64,000 nt of DNA from Nitratireductor aestuarii (GCF_014641695.1 NZ_BMIF01000003.1:248001-312000), one strand, 5' to 3'; positions 17,164-26,764 are shown, numbered from the stretch's first letter. Made by a program: numbers and translations. Notes: generated from the sequence alone by a model not told the origin.

Positions 17164-17961
17164 TTACTTCCGAGCCGGCAGCTTGACGCCAAGCTCCGCA
17201 AGCCGCCTCCGTGCGGTTTCCGGCAGCGGCGGCGGATTGGTGGACATTGCTGCTTCAATCAGCAACTCGTCACAGGCCGCTTCGGTCTCGCGGATCAGGC
17301 GGTCACGAAACTCTTCCTTCGAAAGACCGGGCGGAATGGGCGGCAGCACGCGAGCGTGGATCGTTCCCGGAAAGCGCAGGAACTTGCGGCGAGGCCAGTA
17401 GAGCCCGGCCACGTGCGCGATCGGCACGACCGGCACGTTCAGCTTCGAGTAGAGTTCAACGATCCCGTACTTGTAGACTGGCTCGGCGCCGGGCGGACGC
17501 CGCGTTCCCTCGGGATAGATGATGAGCTGCCGACCCTCTTTCATTCGCTCGCGTCCTGCAGCCACGGCCTGCCGGAGAGCCTTCGAGCCTGAGCCGCGAT
17601 CGATCGCGATCATGTCCATCTTCTTGAGGAACCAGCCGAAGAGCGGGATCCAGGTGAGCTCGCGCTTCAGGATGAAGACGGCATCGCGAATATAGGGGAG
17701 GAAGGTGAAGGTATCCCAGAAGGACTGGTGCTTTGGCGCAATGATGCACGGTCCGTCAGGAATGTTCTCGATCCCGGTGATCTGGAAATCCGTACCCGCG
17801 AGAATCCGATGGAGCCACGCGTTCGAACGCGCCCAGCGCTTGGGAACTTCCCAGGTCTTTTCCCGGGGGAGGAAAAAGAAGTAGGGCAGGGAAATGAGAA
17901 GCCGCCCAATCGTGTTGATGTAAAACGCTATGTTGAAGAGCAGCGAGCGAATGATGACCAT
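17164..17961 (-). CDS. 1-acyl-sn-glycerol-3-phosphate acyltransferase (PlsC-like)
   Basis: Inner-membrane lysophospholipid acyltransferase. It shows an N-terminal membrane segment (about 8-32), the catalytic HX4D motif (H78 to D83 in KHQSFWDT) and the phosphate-binding YPEGTRRPPG near residue 150. At 265 residues it has the usual length. It may make phosphatidic acid or acylate another lysolipid such as lyso-ornithine lipid. Convergent with the ChaC-like gene, stops three bases apart. Confidence 0.92.
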   Translation of the reverse strand: MVIIRSLLFNIAFYINTIGRLLISLPYFFFLPREKTWEVPKRWARSNAWLHRILAGTDFQITGIENIPDGPCIIAPKHQSFWDTFTFLPYIRDAVFILKRELTWIPLFGWFLKKMDMIAIDRGSGSKALRQAVAAGRERMKEGRQLIIYPEGTRRPPGAEPVYKYGIVELYSKLNVPVVPIAHVAGLYWPRRKFLRFPGTIHARVLPPIPPGLSKEEFRDRLIRETEAACDELLIEAAMSTNPPPLPETARRRLAELGVKLPARK

Positions 17962-18062
17962 GCAGCTTGTTTCCGAAATGCGGGGGCGCGTCGGCGTGTA
18001 GCTTGCTGGTTAACCCATCGACGGGATTTGGCAAGGCGAATGTGCGGAAAACAGACCTGCGC

Positions 18063-18752
18063 TCAATGGCTGCGGGCGACTGCGGCAAGCTGGTTGTAGG
18101 AAGCAGCGGCTTCCGCCGGAAGCACGGTACGCAGGAGCGCGGCGACGTATTTCACATATTCAGTGGTAAGCACACGCAGAGCGTCGGCGTCCCTGATCCA
18201 TGCCGTGCCCTGGAGCGGATTGTTCACAACCGGATAGGCCTTCAGCACGGCGTTGGGCAGGATGCGCCGCATTTCCAGGAGGCTGCGCGGCATGTGGTAA
18301 TTGTTGGTGACGACAATGATGCTGCCGTAGGTGTTGGCGAGCGCCCACTTGGCGCTTTCCTGCGCATTACCGATCGTGTTGAGCGCCACGCGGTCGATAT
18401 CGACGCAACAGTTGAAGAGCCAGCTGTCGGCTCCCGTCGCTCTCCTGAGGTCAACGATCCGGGCCGAGGGGTTGACGCCGCTGATCAGCAGCCGCTTGGC
18501 CTTGCCGGCCTTCAAGAGCTCCATGCCAGTTTCCATGCGCGAAGCGCCGCCGGTCAGCACCACGATGCCGTCGGCTGCTGGAATTTGGGAGGGGGTTTCA
18601 AGCCCTGCAACGTGATCCACAAAGAGCAGGAAGCCGATGAAGAAGGCAAACAGGGCCATCCCGCTTACAGCGAAGCAGGTACGATAGAGAGACCTTAGCC
18701 GAAGCCAAGTCCGTGATCTCGCTCCATCAATCGCCTGTGCCACGTCACTCAT
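18063..18752 (-). CDS. YdcF/SanA family (DUF218) membrane protein
   Basis: 229-residue protein with an N-terminal membrane anchor (about 28-50) and a DUF218 domain shown by IVVLTGGASRMETG, LLISGVNPSARI and VVTNNYHMPRSLLEMRR. Family members affect envelope integrity or antibiotic resistance in other bacteria, but the reaction is unknown. The start at 18752 (MSDVAQAIDG) is preferred; the longer frame to 18800 adds an atypical polar stretch. Located downstream of ftsEX on the same strand. Confidence 0.87.
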   Translation of the reverse strand: MSDVAQAIDGARSRTWLRLRSLYRTCFAVSGMALFAFFIGFLLFVDHVAGLETPSQIPAADGIVVLTGGASRMETGMELLKAGKAKRLLISGVNPSARIVDLRRATGADSWLFNCCVDIDRVALNTIGNAQESAKWALANTYGSIIVVTNNYHMPRSLLEMRRILPNAVLKAYPVVNNPLQGTAWIRDADALRVLTTEYVKYVAALLRTVLPAEAAASYNQLAAVARSH

Positions 18753-18853
18753 ACCGTTAGTTGTAACCGATAAATGCGGCTGGCGGACAGAACTGCACAC
18801 CGCGCCTTACAAAAATAATTTCTGTTAGAATCATGGCGTGAGGGAGTTTGGCA

Positions 18854-19843
18854 TCACGATTCAATTCGCCGCAAATAAGTGATCACTGTGAAGTGGGAGG
18901 TGACGGCAGCCAGTACTGCAATCAATACGGCAATCAGAGCGACGCCGGCGTAACCCGCACTTCCGATGGCGAAGTTTCCAAAGAGCGCCGTAGCCTGGTC
19001 TCCTTCCGGCGTGCCCAGATTGCGCGACGACCACCAGGAGAAGACAACGAAGACAATGATGGCAGCGACGCCGCCGCCGATAGCGCCGCGCAGTCCGGCC
19101 ACAAGAAAGTGACGGCGGAATTCGCGCGCGATGAAGGGCGCTTCTGCTCCAACAAAGTGAAGCACTTCAATGACATGAACATTGCCGGACATGGCTCCGC
19201 GCGTGGCGAAGATAACCGTAAGCGCGGTGGCTGAAAGCATCAGCGCCAGGATCGCCATGCCGATGGTCACCGTGGTTGTTGCCATTGCAACGAGGCGGTC
19301 AACCCAGGTGCGGTGATCGTCGAGGATCGCCTGCGGCACCGATTGGGCGAGTTCCGCGCGCATAGATTCAAAGTCCGGCGGTGTGTTTGGATCAATGGTG
19401 ACGATGATCAGCCGCGGCACCGGCAGCGACTCAAGCTCCAGTCCCGATCCCAGCCACGGCTCGAGCAGGCGCACGGTGGCGGAGCGGTCAACGATCGTGG
19501 CGGTCCGCACGCCGGCATAGGTCGAAGCGATCGACTGCGCCTTCGTCAGCGCCTCTTCCATGTCGAGATTGTCGGCGGGTTTGATCTGGATGGTCGCTTC
19601 CCGCGAAATCTGCGTCTGCCAGGTGGTCGCCGTATCGCGCACCAGCGTAACCCCACCAAGGGTCAGGCACGACAGGAAGGTCATGATTGCAATGACCAGC
19701 ACCATGGCCCGTGAGGCAACATTGTCCCTCGGTACGATCGGGCTCTGGCCACTGCCAAGCCTGTTCCGGGCGAAGCGCTTCATGCCGCTGGTGAGGCCCT
19801 TTGCCCTGTCAAACGCGTTGGAGCTGCGGGAAAGGCTAGTCAT
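18854..19843 (-). CDS. ftsX: Cell division protein FtsX (ABC-type permease)
   Basis: Integral membrane partner of FtsE that controls septal peptidoglycan hydrolases. Four hydrophobic segments are seen: one near residue 50 and three in the C-terminal half, with the extracellular loop between the first two. The start at 19843 (MTSLSRSSNA) overlaps the end of ftsE by 8 bases; the frame is open to 19888. The 329 residues match alphaproteobacterial FtsX. Confidence 0.9.
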   Translation of the reverse strand: MTSLSRSSNAFDRAKGLTSGMKRFARNRLGSGQSPIVPRDNVASRAMVLVIAIMTFLSCLTLGGVTLVRDTATTWQTQISREATIQIKPADNLDMEEALTKAQSIASTYAGVRTATIVDRSATVRLLEPWLGSGLELESLPVPRLIIVTIDPNTPPDFESMRAELAQSVPQAILDDHRTWVDRLVAMATTTVTIGMAILALMLSATALTVIFATRGAMSGNVHVIEVLHFVGAEAPFIAREFRRHFLVAGLRGAIGGGVAAIIVFVVFSWWSSRNLGTPEGDQATALFGNFAIGSAGYAGVALIAVLIAVLAAVTSHFTVITYLRRIES

Positions 19844-20495
19844 AGATTTCCAGCCTTCCACCGGAAAGCACCATGCGTCGCGCGTCAACCTGATCCATGA
19901 GGCCGAGATCGTGCGTTGCGATCAGCACCGCGGTACCCATCCGGTTGAGCTCGATGAAGAGGCGCAGCAGACGCCGGGCAAGCTGCGGGTCCACGTTACC
20001 CGTGGGTTCATCGGCAAGCAGAATGCTTGGCTGCTCGACGAGCGCGCGGGCAATCGCGGCACGCTGCTTCTCACCGCCCGAGAGGACTGGTGGCAGAACG
20101 TGCATCCGGTCGCCAAGACCGACCCACTTCAGGAGGTCGGTAACGTCATTCTTGTAGCTGGATTCCTCGCGTCCGCGAACGCGCAGCGGCAGGGCCACGT
20201 TCTCGTAGGTCGTCAGGTGATCAAGCAGGCGGAAGTCCTGAAACACCATGCCGATCTTGCGGCGGATGAGCGGAAGCTCCTGCGGGGTGATGCGGGAGCG
20301 GTCCTTGCCGAAGATCGTCACGAGGCCGCGCGTTGGCTTCAGCGACATGAACAGCAGGCGCAAAAGCGTCGTCTTGCCGGTGCCCGAAGGTCCGGTCAGG
20401 AACTGAAACGAGCGCTCGGGAATGCGGAAGGAGATATCACGAAGAACCTCCTGACCCATTCCGTATCTGAGGCCTACATTCTCAAAACGTATCAC
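19836..20495 (-). CDS. ftsE: Cell division ATP-binding protein FtsE
   Basis: Cytoplasmic ATPase of the FtsEX complex at the division septum. The 219-residue protein has Walker A GPSGTGKTT (35-43), the Q-loop region VFQDFRLLDHLT, signature LSGGEKQR and Walker B ILLADEPTGN, and starts MIRFENVGLRYG as is typical of FtsE. It is the first gene of the ftsE-ftsX pair, with a 282-base gap before the divergent hpt. Confidence 0.95.
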   Translation of the reverse strand: MIRFENVGLRYGMGQEVLRDISFRIPERSFQFLTGPSGTGKTTLLRLLFMSLKPTRGLVTIFGKDRSRITPQELPLIRRKIGMVFQDFRLLDHLTTYENVALPLRVRGREESSYKNDVTDLLKWVGLGDRMHVLPPVLSGGEKQRAAIARALVEQPSILLADEPTGNVDPQLARRLLRLFIELNRMGTAVLIATHDLGLMDQVDARRMVLSGGRLEIYD

Positions 20496-20712
20496 TGAAA
20501 CTTGCCATATCTGGTACGGCCCGGAACCCCGGGCGTTTGCTGCACAATCGAAGCGTTATGGTTAACGCCTGCTTAACATAGGCTGATCGCGGCTGAGAAT
20601 AGCGCGTATTCCACCGAATTTTTCGTCCCCCGCGTTGCCGCACGTCGAACCTGCAATATTTGCTGGGGACATGCAGGATCGATTGCCCTCTGGATCAAGC
20701 GAAAATGCCTTC

Positions 20713-20740
20713 CGCCATTTTATGGCGCCAGATTATGGCG
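20713..20740. promoter_or_regulatory. Repeat cluster upstream of hpt, possible operator
   Basis: An inverted repeat CGCCAT/ATGGCG (20713-20727, 3-base centre) is followed by a further ATGGCG (20735-20740), so TTATGGCG occurs twice with 13-base spacing. A TATAAT sequence lies at 20752-20757, near the hpt start at 20778. Regulatory function is inference. Confidence 0.35.
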
Positions 20741-20777
20741 TAAGTGTTCGCTTATAATTTGATGGAGACAAGGGCCA

Positions 20778-21320
20778 ATGCCGGTAGTCCGTGGCAAGGA
20801 TATTGAGGTTTTCTATTCCGCTTCAACGATCGCGAGGCGCAACCTGGAGCTCGCCAAGCAGGTCGCGGAGCGGGAATACGAGGATCTTCTCGTCATTTCG
20901 ATCCTCAAGGGCTCCTTCATCTTCGCGGCTGACCTCATTCGCGCCATGCATGATGCGGGGATATCGCCCGAGGTCGAGTTCATGATGATCTCCAGCTACG
21001 GCACGGGCACCACGAGCGGCCAGATCAACGTCCTGCGCGACATCGACAACGATGTTGCCGGCCGCGACATCCTGCTCATCGATGACATTCTGGAATCCGG
21101 CAAGACGCTGAAGTTCGTGCGCGACCTGATGCTTTCGCGTGGCGCGAAGTCAGTCTCGATCGCAGTGCTTCTCGACAAGCGGTCGAAGCGCCAGATCGAT
21201 ATCGAAGCCGATTATGTGGGCTTCGAATGTCCTGATTATTTCGTGGTCGGCTACGGCATGGACGTCGCGCATGCCTTCCGCGAGCTGCCGTTTGTCGGTG
21301 TCGTGCGGGGTGACGCCTGA
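20778..21320 (+). CDS. hpt: Hypoxanthine phosphoribosyltransferase
   Basis: Purine salvage enzyme joining hypoxanthine or guanine to PRPP. The 180-residue protein has the PRPP-binding motif ILLIDDILESGKTL in mid-sequence and the N-terminal ISILKGSFIFAADLIRAM segment typical of bacterial Hpt. Start ATG 20778 follows GGAGACAAGG. The next gene starts 85 bases later on the same strand. Confidence 0.95.
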   Translation: MPVVRGKDIEVFYSASTIARRNLELAKQVAEREYEDLLVISILKGSFIFAADLIRAMHDAGISPEVEFMMISSYGTGTTSGQINVLRDIDNDVAGRDILLIDDILESGKTLKFVRDLMLSRGAKSVSIAVLLDKRSKRQIDIEADYVGFECPDYFVVGYGMDVAHAFRELPFVGVVRGDA

Positions 21321-21405
21321 GGGAAGATAGGGCGTCTTCCACAGGAACCATTTGTTCACTTTGCCAGTTCAGCGAACCGTAAGAAGTCCGTGGCAAGGTC
21401 CGCTC

Positions 21406-21771
21406 ATGGCTAAGTTACTTGTTGTCGAAGACGATATTTCCGTACGGTCCTTCGTTGCCCGCGCTCTGGCAGCCTCCGGTTACACCGTGGAGACTGCTGA
21501 GGACGGGCTCGACGGCCTGAACAAGATCATGGAAGCAGCGGGCGCATATGACCTGGTGCTTTCAGACATCCGCATGCCGACGATGGACGGCATCGAGATG
21601 GCCCGCGAGATTGCGCGGACCTTCCCACATCTGCGGCTGATGCTGATGACCGGCTTTGCCGATCAGCGGGAGCGGGCAGTGGAGCTTGATGGCACCGTCA
21701 GAGGTGTCGTGAACAAGCCCTTCACGCTGGTGGAGTTGCGCGAACGTGTCGGTCAGGCTCTCGCAGCTTGA
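21406..21771 (+). CDS. Single-domain response regulator (CheY-like)
   Basis: 121-residue stand-alone receiver domain: acidic pair near residues 8-9 (VVEDDIS), phosphoacceptor Asp in LVLSDIRMPTMDG, conserved Thr in MLMTGFADQ and Lys in VNKPFTL. It resembles the CpdR group that adapts ClpXP proteolysis in alphaproteobacteria, but the C-terminus is not diagnostic, so no symbol is given. The start at 21406 is the beginning of the domain. A symmetrical hairpin separates it from the convergent tyrC. Confidence 0.9.
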   Translation: MAKLLVVEDDISVRSFVARALAASGYTVETAEDGLDGLNKIMEAAGAYDLVLSDIRMPTMDGIEMAREIARTFPHLRLMLMTGFADQRERAVELDGTVRGVVNKPFTLVELRERVGQALAA

Positions 21772-21780
21772 ACAGGAAAT

Positions 21781-21805
21781 CGGTCCCCACTGCCTGCGGG
21801 GACCG
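21781..21805. terminator. Bidirectional terminator-like hairpin between the receiver gene and tyrC
   Basis: CGGTCCCC (21781-21788) and GGGGACCG (21798-21805) form an 8-bp stem with a 9-base loop between two convergent genes. The flanking T content is modest on both sides (GTTCC; ATTTCC on the minus strand), so efficiency is uncertain. Confidence 0.55.
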
Positions 21806-21813
21806 TTCCAGAA

Positions 21814-22740
21814 TCACTTCTGCCCTGAAGCCTGACGACCGAAGTCCGGTGCGGCCACGTCCTGACCTGCGTCGATGATCGACCGGCGGATGGCGCGGGT
21901 GCGCGTGAACAGGTCGAACAGCGCCTGACCGTCACCCCAGCGGATGGCCCGCTGCAGCGCCGACAGGTCTTCCGAGAAGCGCGACAGCATCTCCAGGATC
22001 GCATCCTTGTTGTGCAGGCAGATGTCTCGCCACATGGTGGGGTCGGAAGCGGCCAGACGCGTGAAGTCGCGGAAACCCGAAGCCGAGTACTTGATCACTT
22101 CCGACTCGGTCACCGTCTGAAGATCGTCCGCGGTGCCGACGATGTTATAGGCGATGATGTGCGGAAGGTGCGAGACGATCGCCAGAACCTTGTCGTGGTG
22201 ATCCGGATCCATCGTGTCGACGCGCGAGCCGCAGGCTTCCCAGAACGCCGTGAGCTTTTCGACCGCTTCGTCGCTTGAACGACCAGCAGGCGTCAGAATG
22301 CACCAGCGGTTACGGAAGAGTTCGGCAAAGCCGGCGTCCGGGCCGGAATGCTCCGTACCGGCGAGTGGATGGCCTGGAAGAAACTCTACCGTGTCCGGCA
22401 GCTCAGGGCTCATCTGCTCGATGACGGAGCGCTTGGTCGAACCAACATCCGTAACGATGGCGCCTGCCTTCAGGGCAGGGGCAATCTCGGTGGCAACGCG
22501 GCCGCACGCACCAACCGGCACGCAGACGATGACGAGGTCGGCGTCACGCACGGCTTCTGCAGCGCTCGTATAATACTCATCGCCAAGGTCCAGTTCGCGC
22601 GCGCGGGCAAGCGTTTCCGCGCTGCGAGTATTGACTACGATGGTATCTGCCAGCTTCTCCCGGCGAATGACTCTCGCCAGAGAGGAGCCAATAAGGCCGA
22701 TGCCGATCAGCGCGACCTTATTAAAGTGGGGGTCAGTCAC
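21814..22740 (-). CDS. tyrC: Prephenate/arogenate (cyclohexadienyl) dehydrogenase
   Basis: Tyrosine biosynthesis: NAD(P)-dependent oxidative decarboxylation of prephenate or arogenate. The 308-residue protein starts with the dinucleotide-binding motif IGIGLIGSSLAR (about 12-23) and contains the substrate-binding segment GHPLAGTEHSGPDAG. It follows hisC by three bases on the same strand, the common rhizobial hisC-tyrC pairing; the aminotransferase next door can also work in aromatic amino acid synthesis. Confidence 0.93.
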   Translation of the reverse strand: MTDPHFNKVALIGIGLIGSSLARVIRREKLADTIVVNTRSAETLARARELDLGDEYYTSAAEAVRDADLVIVCVPVGACGRVATEIAPALKAGAIVTDVGSTKRSVIEQMSPELPDTVEFLPGHPLAGTEHSGPDAGFAELFRNRWCILTPAGRSSDEAVEKLTAFWEACGSRVDTMDPDHHDKVLAIVSHLPHIIAYNIVGTADDLQTVTESEVIKYSASGFRDFTRLAASDPTMWRDICLHNKDAILEMLSRFSEDLSALQRAIRWGDGQALFDLFTRTRAIRRSIIDAGQDVAAPDFGRQASGQK

Positions 22741-22743
22741 AAA

Positions 22744-23856
22744 TCACCTGCTCAGGAATTCTCGCAGCGAGTCCACCACGCCACGATTTGCTTCTTCCGG
22801 TCCAATGGTCATGCGCAACGAATTCGGGAAGCCATAGCCCCTGACCTGCCGGAGAACGAAACCGCGCGAACAGAGGAATTCGTCTGCGTCCGGAGCGCGC
22901 TTCCCATCCTGGTCCGGGAACTGGATCAGAATGAAGTTTGCTACGGATGGCGTAACGCGCAGGCCGAGCGTGGTCAGCTCCTCGGTGAGCCAGTCCTTCC
23001 ACTTCAGATTATACTCCACTGCATTCTGCACGTGGACACGATCGCGGATCGCCGCAGCACCAGCTTCGATGGCCAGCGCATTCACATTGAACGGGCCGCG
23101 AACGCGGTTGAGCGCGTCGATGACGTGCAGGGGGCCGTACATCCAGCCGATGCGCATAGCGGCAAGGCCGTAAATCTTCGAGAAAGTCCGGGTCATCACC
23201 ACGTTTTCGTAGGAGGAGACGAGCTCGATCCCAGCTTCGTAGTCGTTCTTGCGCACATATTCCGCGTAGGCGGCGTCGATTACCAGCAAGACGTTCTTTG
23301 GCAGTCCCGCATGAAGGCGGCGGACGTCTTCGGCAGGAACATAGGTGCCGGTCGGGTTGCCTGGGTTGGCGATGAAGACGAGACGGGTCTTGTCCGTCAC
23401 GGCCGCCAGGATGGCGTCGACGTCAACCTGCTGATCCTTTTCCTTCACCACGACCGGTACGCCGCCAGCTGCCATGATCTGTATCTTGTAGACCAGAAAG
23501 CCGTGCTCGGTGATGATGCCTTCGTCGCCTGGCTGCAGATACGTATGCGCGAGCAGGCCAAGAAGCTCGTCCGATCCGTTAGAGCAGATGATATTGGCCG
23601 GGTTGAGCCCGTGCACTTCGGCGATGGCATCGCGCAGCTTGTGTGATTGACCGTCCGGGTAGATCTCCAGTCGATCGGTCACGGCTGCAATCGCCTCAAT
23701 CGCCTTGGGAGAAGCCCCAAGCGGCGTCTCGTTGGACGACAGCTTGTACACCTTTGCCACGCCCTCAACAGTCTCTTTGCCAGGAACGTAGGCGGCGATA
23801 TCCATTACGCCCGGTCTGGGCTGCGGGCGATCAAGTGTGCTCATCATCAAATCCAT
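22744..23856 (-). CDS. hisC: Histidinol-phosphate aminotransferase
   Basis: PLP-dependent fold-type I aminotransferase of histidine biosynthesis, often with aromatic aminotransferase activity when placed beside tyrC. In 370 residues it shows the PLP-phosphate segment [15 protein letters not shown] (164-170), DAAYAEY (194-200) and the PLP lysine K227 in [15 protein letters not shown]. Three Met codons near the start leave the exact start open by a few residues. Divergent from metX across the SAM-II region. Confidence 0.93.
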   Translation of the reverse strand: MDLMMSTLDRPQPRPGVMDIAAYVPGKETVEGVAKVYKLSSNETPLGASPKAIEAIAAVTDRLEIYPDGQSHKLRDAIAEVHGLNPANIICSNGSDELLGLLAHTYLQPGDEGIITEHGFLVYKIQIMAAGGVPVVVKEKDQQVDVDAILAAVTDKTRLVFIANPGNPTGTYVPAEDVRRLHAGLPKNVLLVIDAAYAEYVRKNDYEAGIELVSSYENVVMTRTFSKIYGLAAMRIGWMYGPLHVIDALNRVRGPFNVNALAIEAGAAAIRDRVHVQNAVEYNLKWKDWLTEELTTLGLRVTPSVANFILIQFPDQDGKRAPDADEFLCSRGFVLRQVRGYGFPNSLRMTIGPEEANRGVVDSLREFLSR

Positions 23857-23931
23857 TGGTTAGGCGCACTTGCTTTATCCTATCAAACTCATTGACGCAA
23901 AGGGGTTCCGGTTCTAAAGGTGAGACAAATC

Positions 23932-23984
23932 CGTGGTGATTTGGCCGGTCGGCTTGCAGCCACGTTAAATAACTTGCTAAAGGG
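23932..23984 (+). ncRNA. SAM-II riboswitch of metX
   Basis: The sequence matches the conserved SAM-II (metA) aptamer: P1 arms CGTGG (23932-23936) and CCACG (23960-23964), the conserved TGATTTGG and GGCTTGCAG in the loop, and the pseudoknot strand TTGCTAAAGGG (23974-23984). It lies upstream of metX, the usual SAM-II target in alphaproteobacteria. SAM binding should lower metX-metW expression. Confidence 0.95.
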
Positions 23985-24001
23985 CCGATCCCGTGTTCCG
24001 T

Positions 24002-24035
24002 GACCGGCAATTGTTACAACAGTGCCGGTCTTTTT
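24002..24035 (+). terminator. Intrinsic terminator downstream of the SAM-II aptamer
   Basis: GACCGGCA (24002-24009) and TGCCGGTC (24023-24030) form an 8-bp stem with TTTTT directly after, ending 23 bases before the metX start. The 7-mer GCCGGTC of the right arm also occurs in the aptamer (23944-23950), so the left arm can pair with the aptamer instead, giving an antiterminator. Confidence 0.85.
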
Positions 24036-24058
24036 GTTTCCGGCGAACGGCAAACAGT

Positions 24059-25228
24059 ATGGAACAGTCAAAAGTTAGATCTGCCCGCGATGAAGCAAAT
24101 TCGCCAACAAGCAAGCTGGTTCAGTTCGGTGCCGATAAGCCACTGAAGCTGGGCTCCGGCAGTTTGCTTTCCCCATTTCAGATTGCCTATCAGACGGAAG
24201 GCGAGCTGAACGCGGACCGCTCCAACGCGATCCTCATCTGCCACGCGTTGACGGGGGACCAGCATGTGGCGAACGTCCATCCTGTCACCGGCAAGTCCGG
24301 CTGGTGGGAGATGCTGGTCGGTCCGGGCAGGCCGATCGACACGAACCGCTTCTTCGTCATCTGCTCCAATGTGATCGGCGGCTGCATGGGCTCTTCCGGC
24401 CCGGCCACCATCGACCCGGCCACGGGCAAGGCCTACGGCCTCAATTTTCCCGTGATCACCATTGGCGACATGGTGAAGGCACAGGCGATGCTGGTGGACC
24501 ATCTGGGCATCGACCAGCTTTTCGCCGTCGTTGGCGGCTCCATGGGTGGCATGCAGGTGCTCGAATGGGCGCACAGCTTTTCCGACCGTGTCCGCCTCGC
24601 CATCCCGATCGCGACCGGCGCGCGCCATACGGCGCAGAACATCGCCTTCAACGAGGTGGGCCGTCAGGCTGTGATGGCCGATCCCGACTGGTGCGGCGGC
24701 GACTACATCGAACAGGGGCGGCACCCGGCCAAGGGTCTCGCGGTGGCCCGCATGGGTGCGCACATCACCTACCTGTCCGAGGCAGCACTGCACCGCAAGT
24801 TCGGTCGCAACCTGCAGGACAGGAACGAGATCACCTTCGGTTTCGACGCGGATTTCCAGATAGAGAGCTATCTGCGGCACCAGGGCTTCACCTTCGTCGA
24901 TCGTTTCGACGCGAACTCCTACCTCTATCTCACCCGCGCGATGGACTATTTCGACCTCGCCGCCGAACACAACGGGCGATTGGCTGACGCCTTTCGGGGA
25001 ACGAAGACCCGCTTCTGCCTCGTGTCCTTCACCAGCGACTGGCTGTTCCCGACTGAAGAGAGCCGCATGATTGTCCATGCGCTGAACGCGGCGGGCGCTT
25101 CCGTCTCCTTCGTGGAGATCGAATCCGACAAGGGGCACGATGCCTTCCTGCTGGATGAACCGGAAATGCATGCGGCGGTGCACGGCTTCGTCAATGCAGC
25201 AGCCCGCCAGATGGGGATTGGCGAATGA
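24059..25228 (+). CDS. metX: Homoserine O-acetyltransferase (or succinyltransferase) MetX
   Basis: First step of methionine synthesis: acylation of homoserine. The 389-residue alpha/beta hydrolase-type protein has the family motifs [19 protein letters not shown] and the nucleophile S161 in GGSMGGMQ, with the Asp-His pair near the C-terminus ([17 protein letters not shown]). Start ATG 24059 is the first after the riboswitch terminator and has no strong ribosome site. It overlaps metW by 4 bases. Control by SAM through the upstream riboswitch is expected. The acyl donor cannot be told from sequence alone. Confidence 0.95.
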   Translation: MEQSKVRSARDEANSPTSKLVQFGADKPLKLGSGSLLSPFQIAYQTEGELNADRSNAILICHALTGDQHVANVHPVTGKSGWWEMLVGPGRPIDTNRFFVICSNVIGGCMGSSGPATIDPATGKAYGLNFPVITIGDMVKAQAMLVDHLGIDQLFAVVGGSMGGMQVLEWAHSFSDRVRLAIPIATGARHTAQNIAFNEVGRQAVMADPDWCGGDYIEQGRHPAKGLAVARMGAHITYLSEAALHRKFGRNLQDRNEITFGFDADFQIESYLRHQGFTFVDRFDANSYLYLTRAMDYFDLAAEHNGRLADAFRGTKTRFCLVSFTSDWLFPTEESRMIVHALNAAGASVSFVEIESDKGHDAFLLDEPEMHAAVHGFVNAAARQMGIGE

Positions 25229-25839
25229 GCGTCAACACTGAATCCCGCGTCGACCTGCGCGTCATCGCCGACCTCATCCGCCCTGGCTCCCGCGTTCTGG
25301 ACGTCGGCTCCGGCGACGGTGAACTGCTCGACCTGCTCGCCCGCGAAAAGCAGGTGGACGGACGCGGTCTGGAAATCTCGCAACGTGGCGTGAATGAATG
25401 CGTTGCGCGCGGCCTCTCTGTCATCCAGGGCGATGCCGATCGCGATCTTTCGTACTACCCGGACAAGGGCTTCGACTATGTCGTGCTGTCGCAGACCCTG
25501 CAGGCGACACGCAACCCGAAAGAGGTGCTGAACGAGCTGCTCCGCATCGGCGACCGCGCGATCGTCTCTTTCCCGAACTTCGGCCATTGGCGCGTGCGGT
25601 GTTCGCTGATGTTCAAGGGTCGCATGCCGGTGACGAAGGACCTGCCGTACTCGTGGTACGACACGCCGAACATCCACTTCTGCACCATCCGCGATTTCGT
25701 CGCCCTCTGCGCCGAGGTCGGGGCAACGGTCGAAAGTGCTCAGGCACTCGACGCCAACGGCACGAAGATCGGCCTCTCGATGCCGTGGTGGTTCTGGAAC
25801 TTCTTTGGCCAGCAAGCGATCTTCCTGCTGCGACGTTAA
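25225..25839 (+). CDS. metW: Methionine biosynthesis protein MetW
   Basis: 204-residue class I methyltransferase-fold protein that in MetX-type pathways activates or partners MetX. The SAM-type loop [14 protein letters not shown] lies near residues 25-38, and the MetW-specific [18 protein letters not shown] is seen in the C-terminal half. It starts within the metX stop (ATGA). It overlaps by 4 bases the end of the convergent methyltransferase gene. Confidence 0.95.
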   Translation: MSVNTESRVDLRVIADLIRPGSRVLDVGSGDGELLDLLAREKQVDGRGLEISQRGVNECVARGLSVIQGDADRDLSYYPDKGFDYVVLSQTLQATRNPKEVLNELLRIGDRAIVSFPNFGHWRVRCSLMFKGRMPVTKDLPYSWYDTPNIHFCTIRDFVALCAEVGATVESAQALDANGTKIGLSMPWWFWNFFGQQAIFLLRR

Positions 25840-26597
25840 TCCCTGACGCGCCCGGCAACGGGTCTGAACCCGCGCGTTGCACCCTGAGGTGAAAGCACCG
25901 GCACCAGCGCGCGCTTGGTCCGGCGCGCCATGGCGGGAATGCCCTGGTAGAGCCGCTTTTCGGCGTCCACGATCAACGCGCCGGCAAAAAGGGGCCAGAG
26001 ATGCTGGCCCGCACTTGCGAGCAGCGGCTCCATGCGCAGGAGCCAGCGCTTTTGTGATGGCGGGAAGTGCAGCGTGTCCGCCCAGCTCGTTGGCGTAAAA
26101 TTCGCATCGCGCAGCAGGTCGGTGAGCTGCCTGCGCGAATAGGGCTGGCCAGTGCCGAACGGCGTATGTTCAAACCGCGCCCAGAGCCCGCGACGATGCG
26201 GTACGACGATCACCAGACGGCCACCGGGTGCCAGCACCCGCCAGGCTTCGAGCAGCATCTGCTGCGGATTTTCCGCATGTTCCAGCGCGTGGATCATCAC
26301 GATCCGGTCGACAGCAGCGTCGGGCAGGGGGAGGTCGTCCTCATGCACCAGCGCCGAGGCACAGAAACCGTGCGACGGCCAACGCACCGCACCCTGCCGC
26401 GCTGGCATGAAGGCGAAGACCCGCTCCGCATCACGTCCAAGCTGCTCGAGCCATGGCAAGGCGTAACCAAGCCCCACAAGCCGTTCTTCGGGCATCTTGC
26501 TCCAGACGGACGCAAGCGCGGTCGCGATTGACCGTTCGACCAGCTTGCCAAGGAGGCTCGTGTAAAAGGAGCGGAATTCAACGATGTCAGTATTCAT
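25836..26597 (-). CDS. Class I SAM-dependent methyltransferase, unknown substrate
   Basis: 253-residue methyltransferase of type 11. Motif I is atypical, but the post-I and later region is clear: DRIVMIHALEHAENPQQML, then VLAPGGRLVIVVPHRRGLWA and PFGTGQPYSRRQL. The C-terminal part is rich in basic residues (ARRTKRALVPV). This gene often sits beside gloB in rhizobial genomes, and here gloB is divergent from it; its substrate is not known. Confidence 0.82.
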   Translation of the reverse strand: MNTDIVEFRSFYTSLLGKLVERSIATALASVWSKMPEERLVGLGYALPWLEQLGRDAERVFAFMPARQGAVRWPSHGFCASALVHEDDLPLPDAAVDRIVMIHALEHAENPQQMLLEAWRVLAPGGRLVIVVPHRRGLWARFEHTPFGTGQPYSRRQLTDLLRDANFTPTSWADTLHFPPSQKRWLLRMEPLLASAGQHLWPLFAGALIVDAEKRLYQGIPAMARRTKRALVPVLSPQGATRGFRPVAGRVRD

Positions 26598-26764
26598 GCG
26601 CGAACGGTAGGCGGCTCAAATCCATTCTGCAAGGTTACCACACCCGGACGGCATGCGGCATTCAACCCCATTCTTTTCTGACCCGCACATAACGTCCAAA
26701 AGCATTTTTGATTTTCGCGCCGATCATCTAGTCTGCGGGCAACGGGAATGAAACAGGTGGTGCC

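Noticed and set aside
20520-20545. GGAAC followed by CGTT before hpt
   Set aside because: The spacer is only about 7 bases, far from the 16-17 required.
22348-23646. Long plus-strand open frame across tyrC and hisC
   Set aside because: It runs antisense to two well-supported genes and has no recognisable domain.
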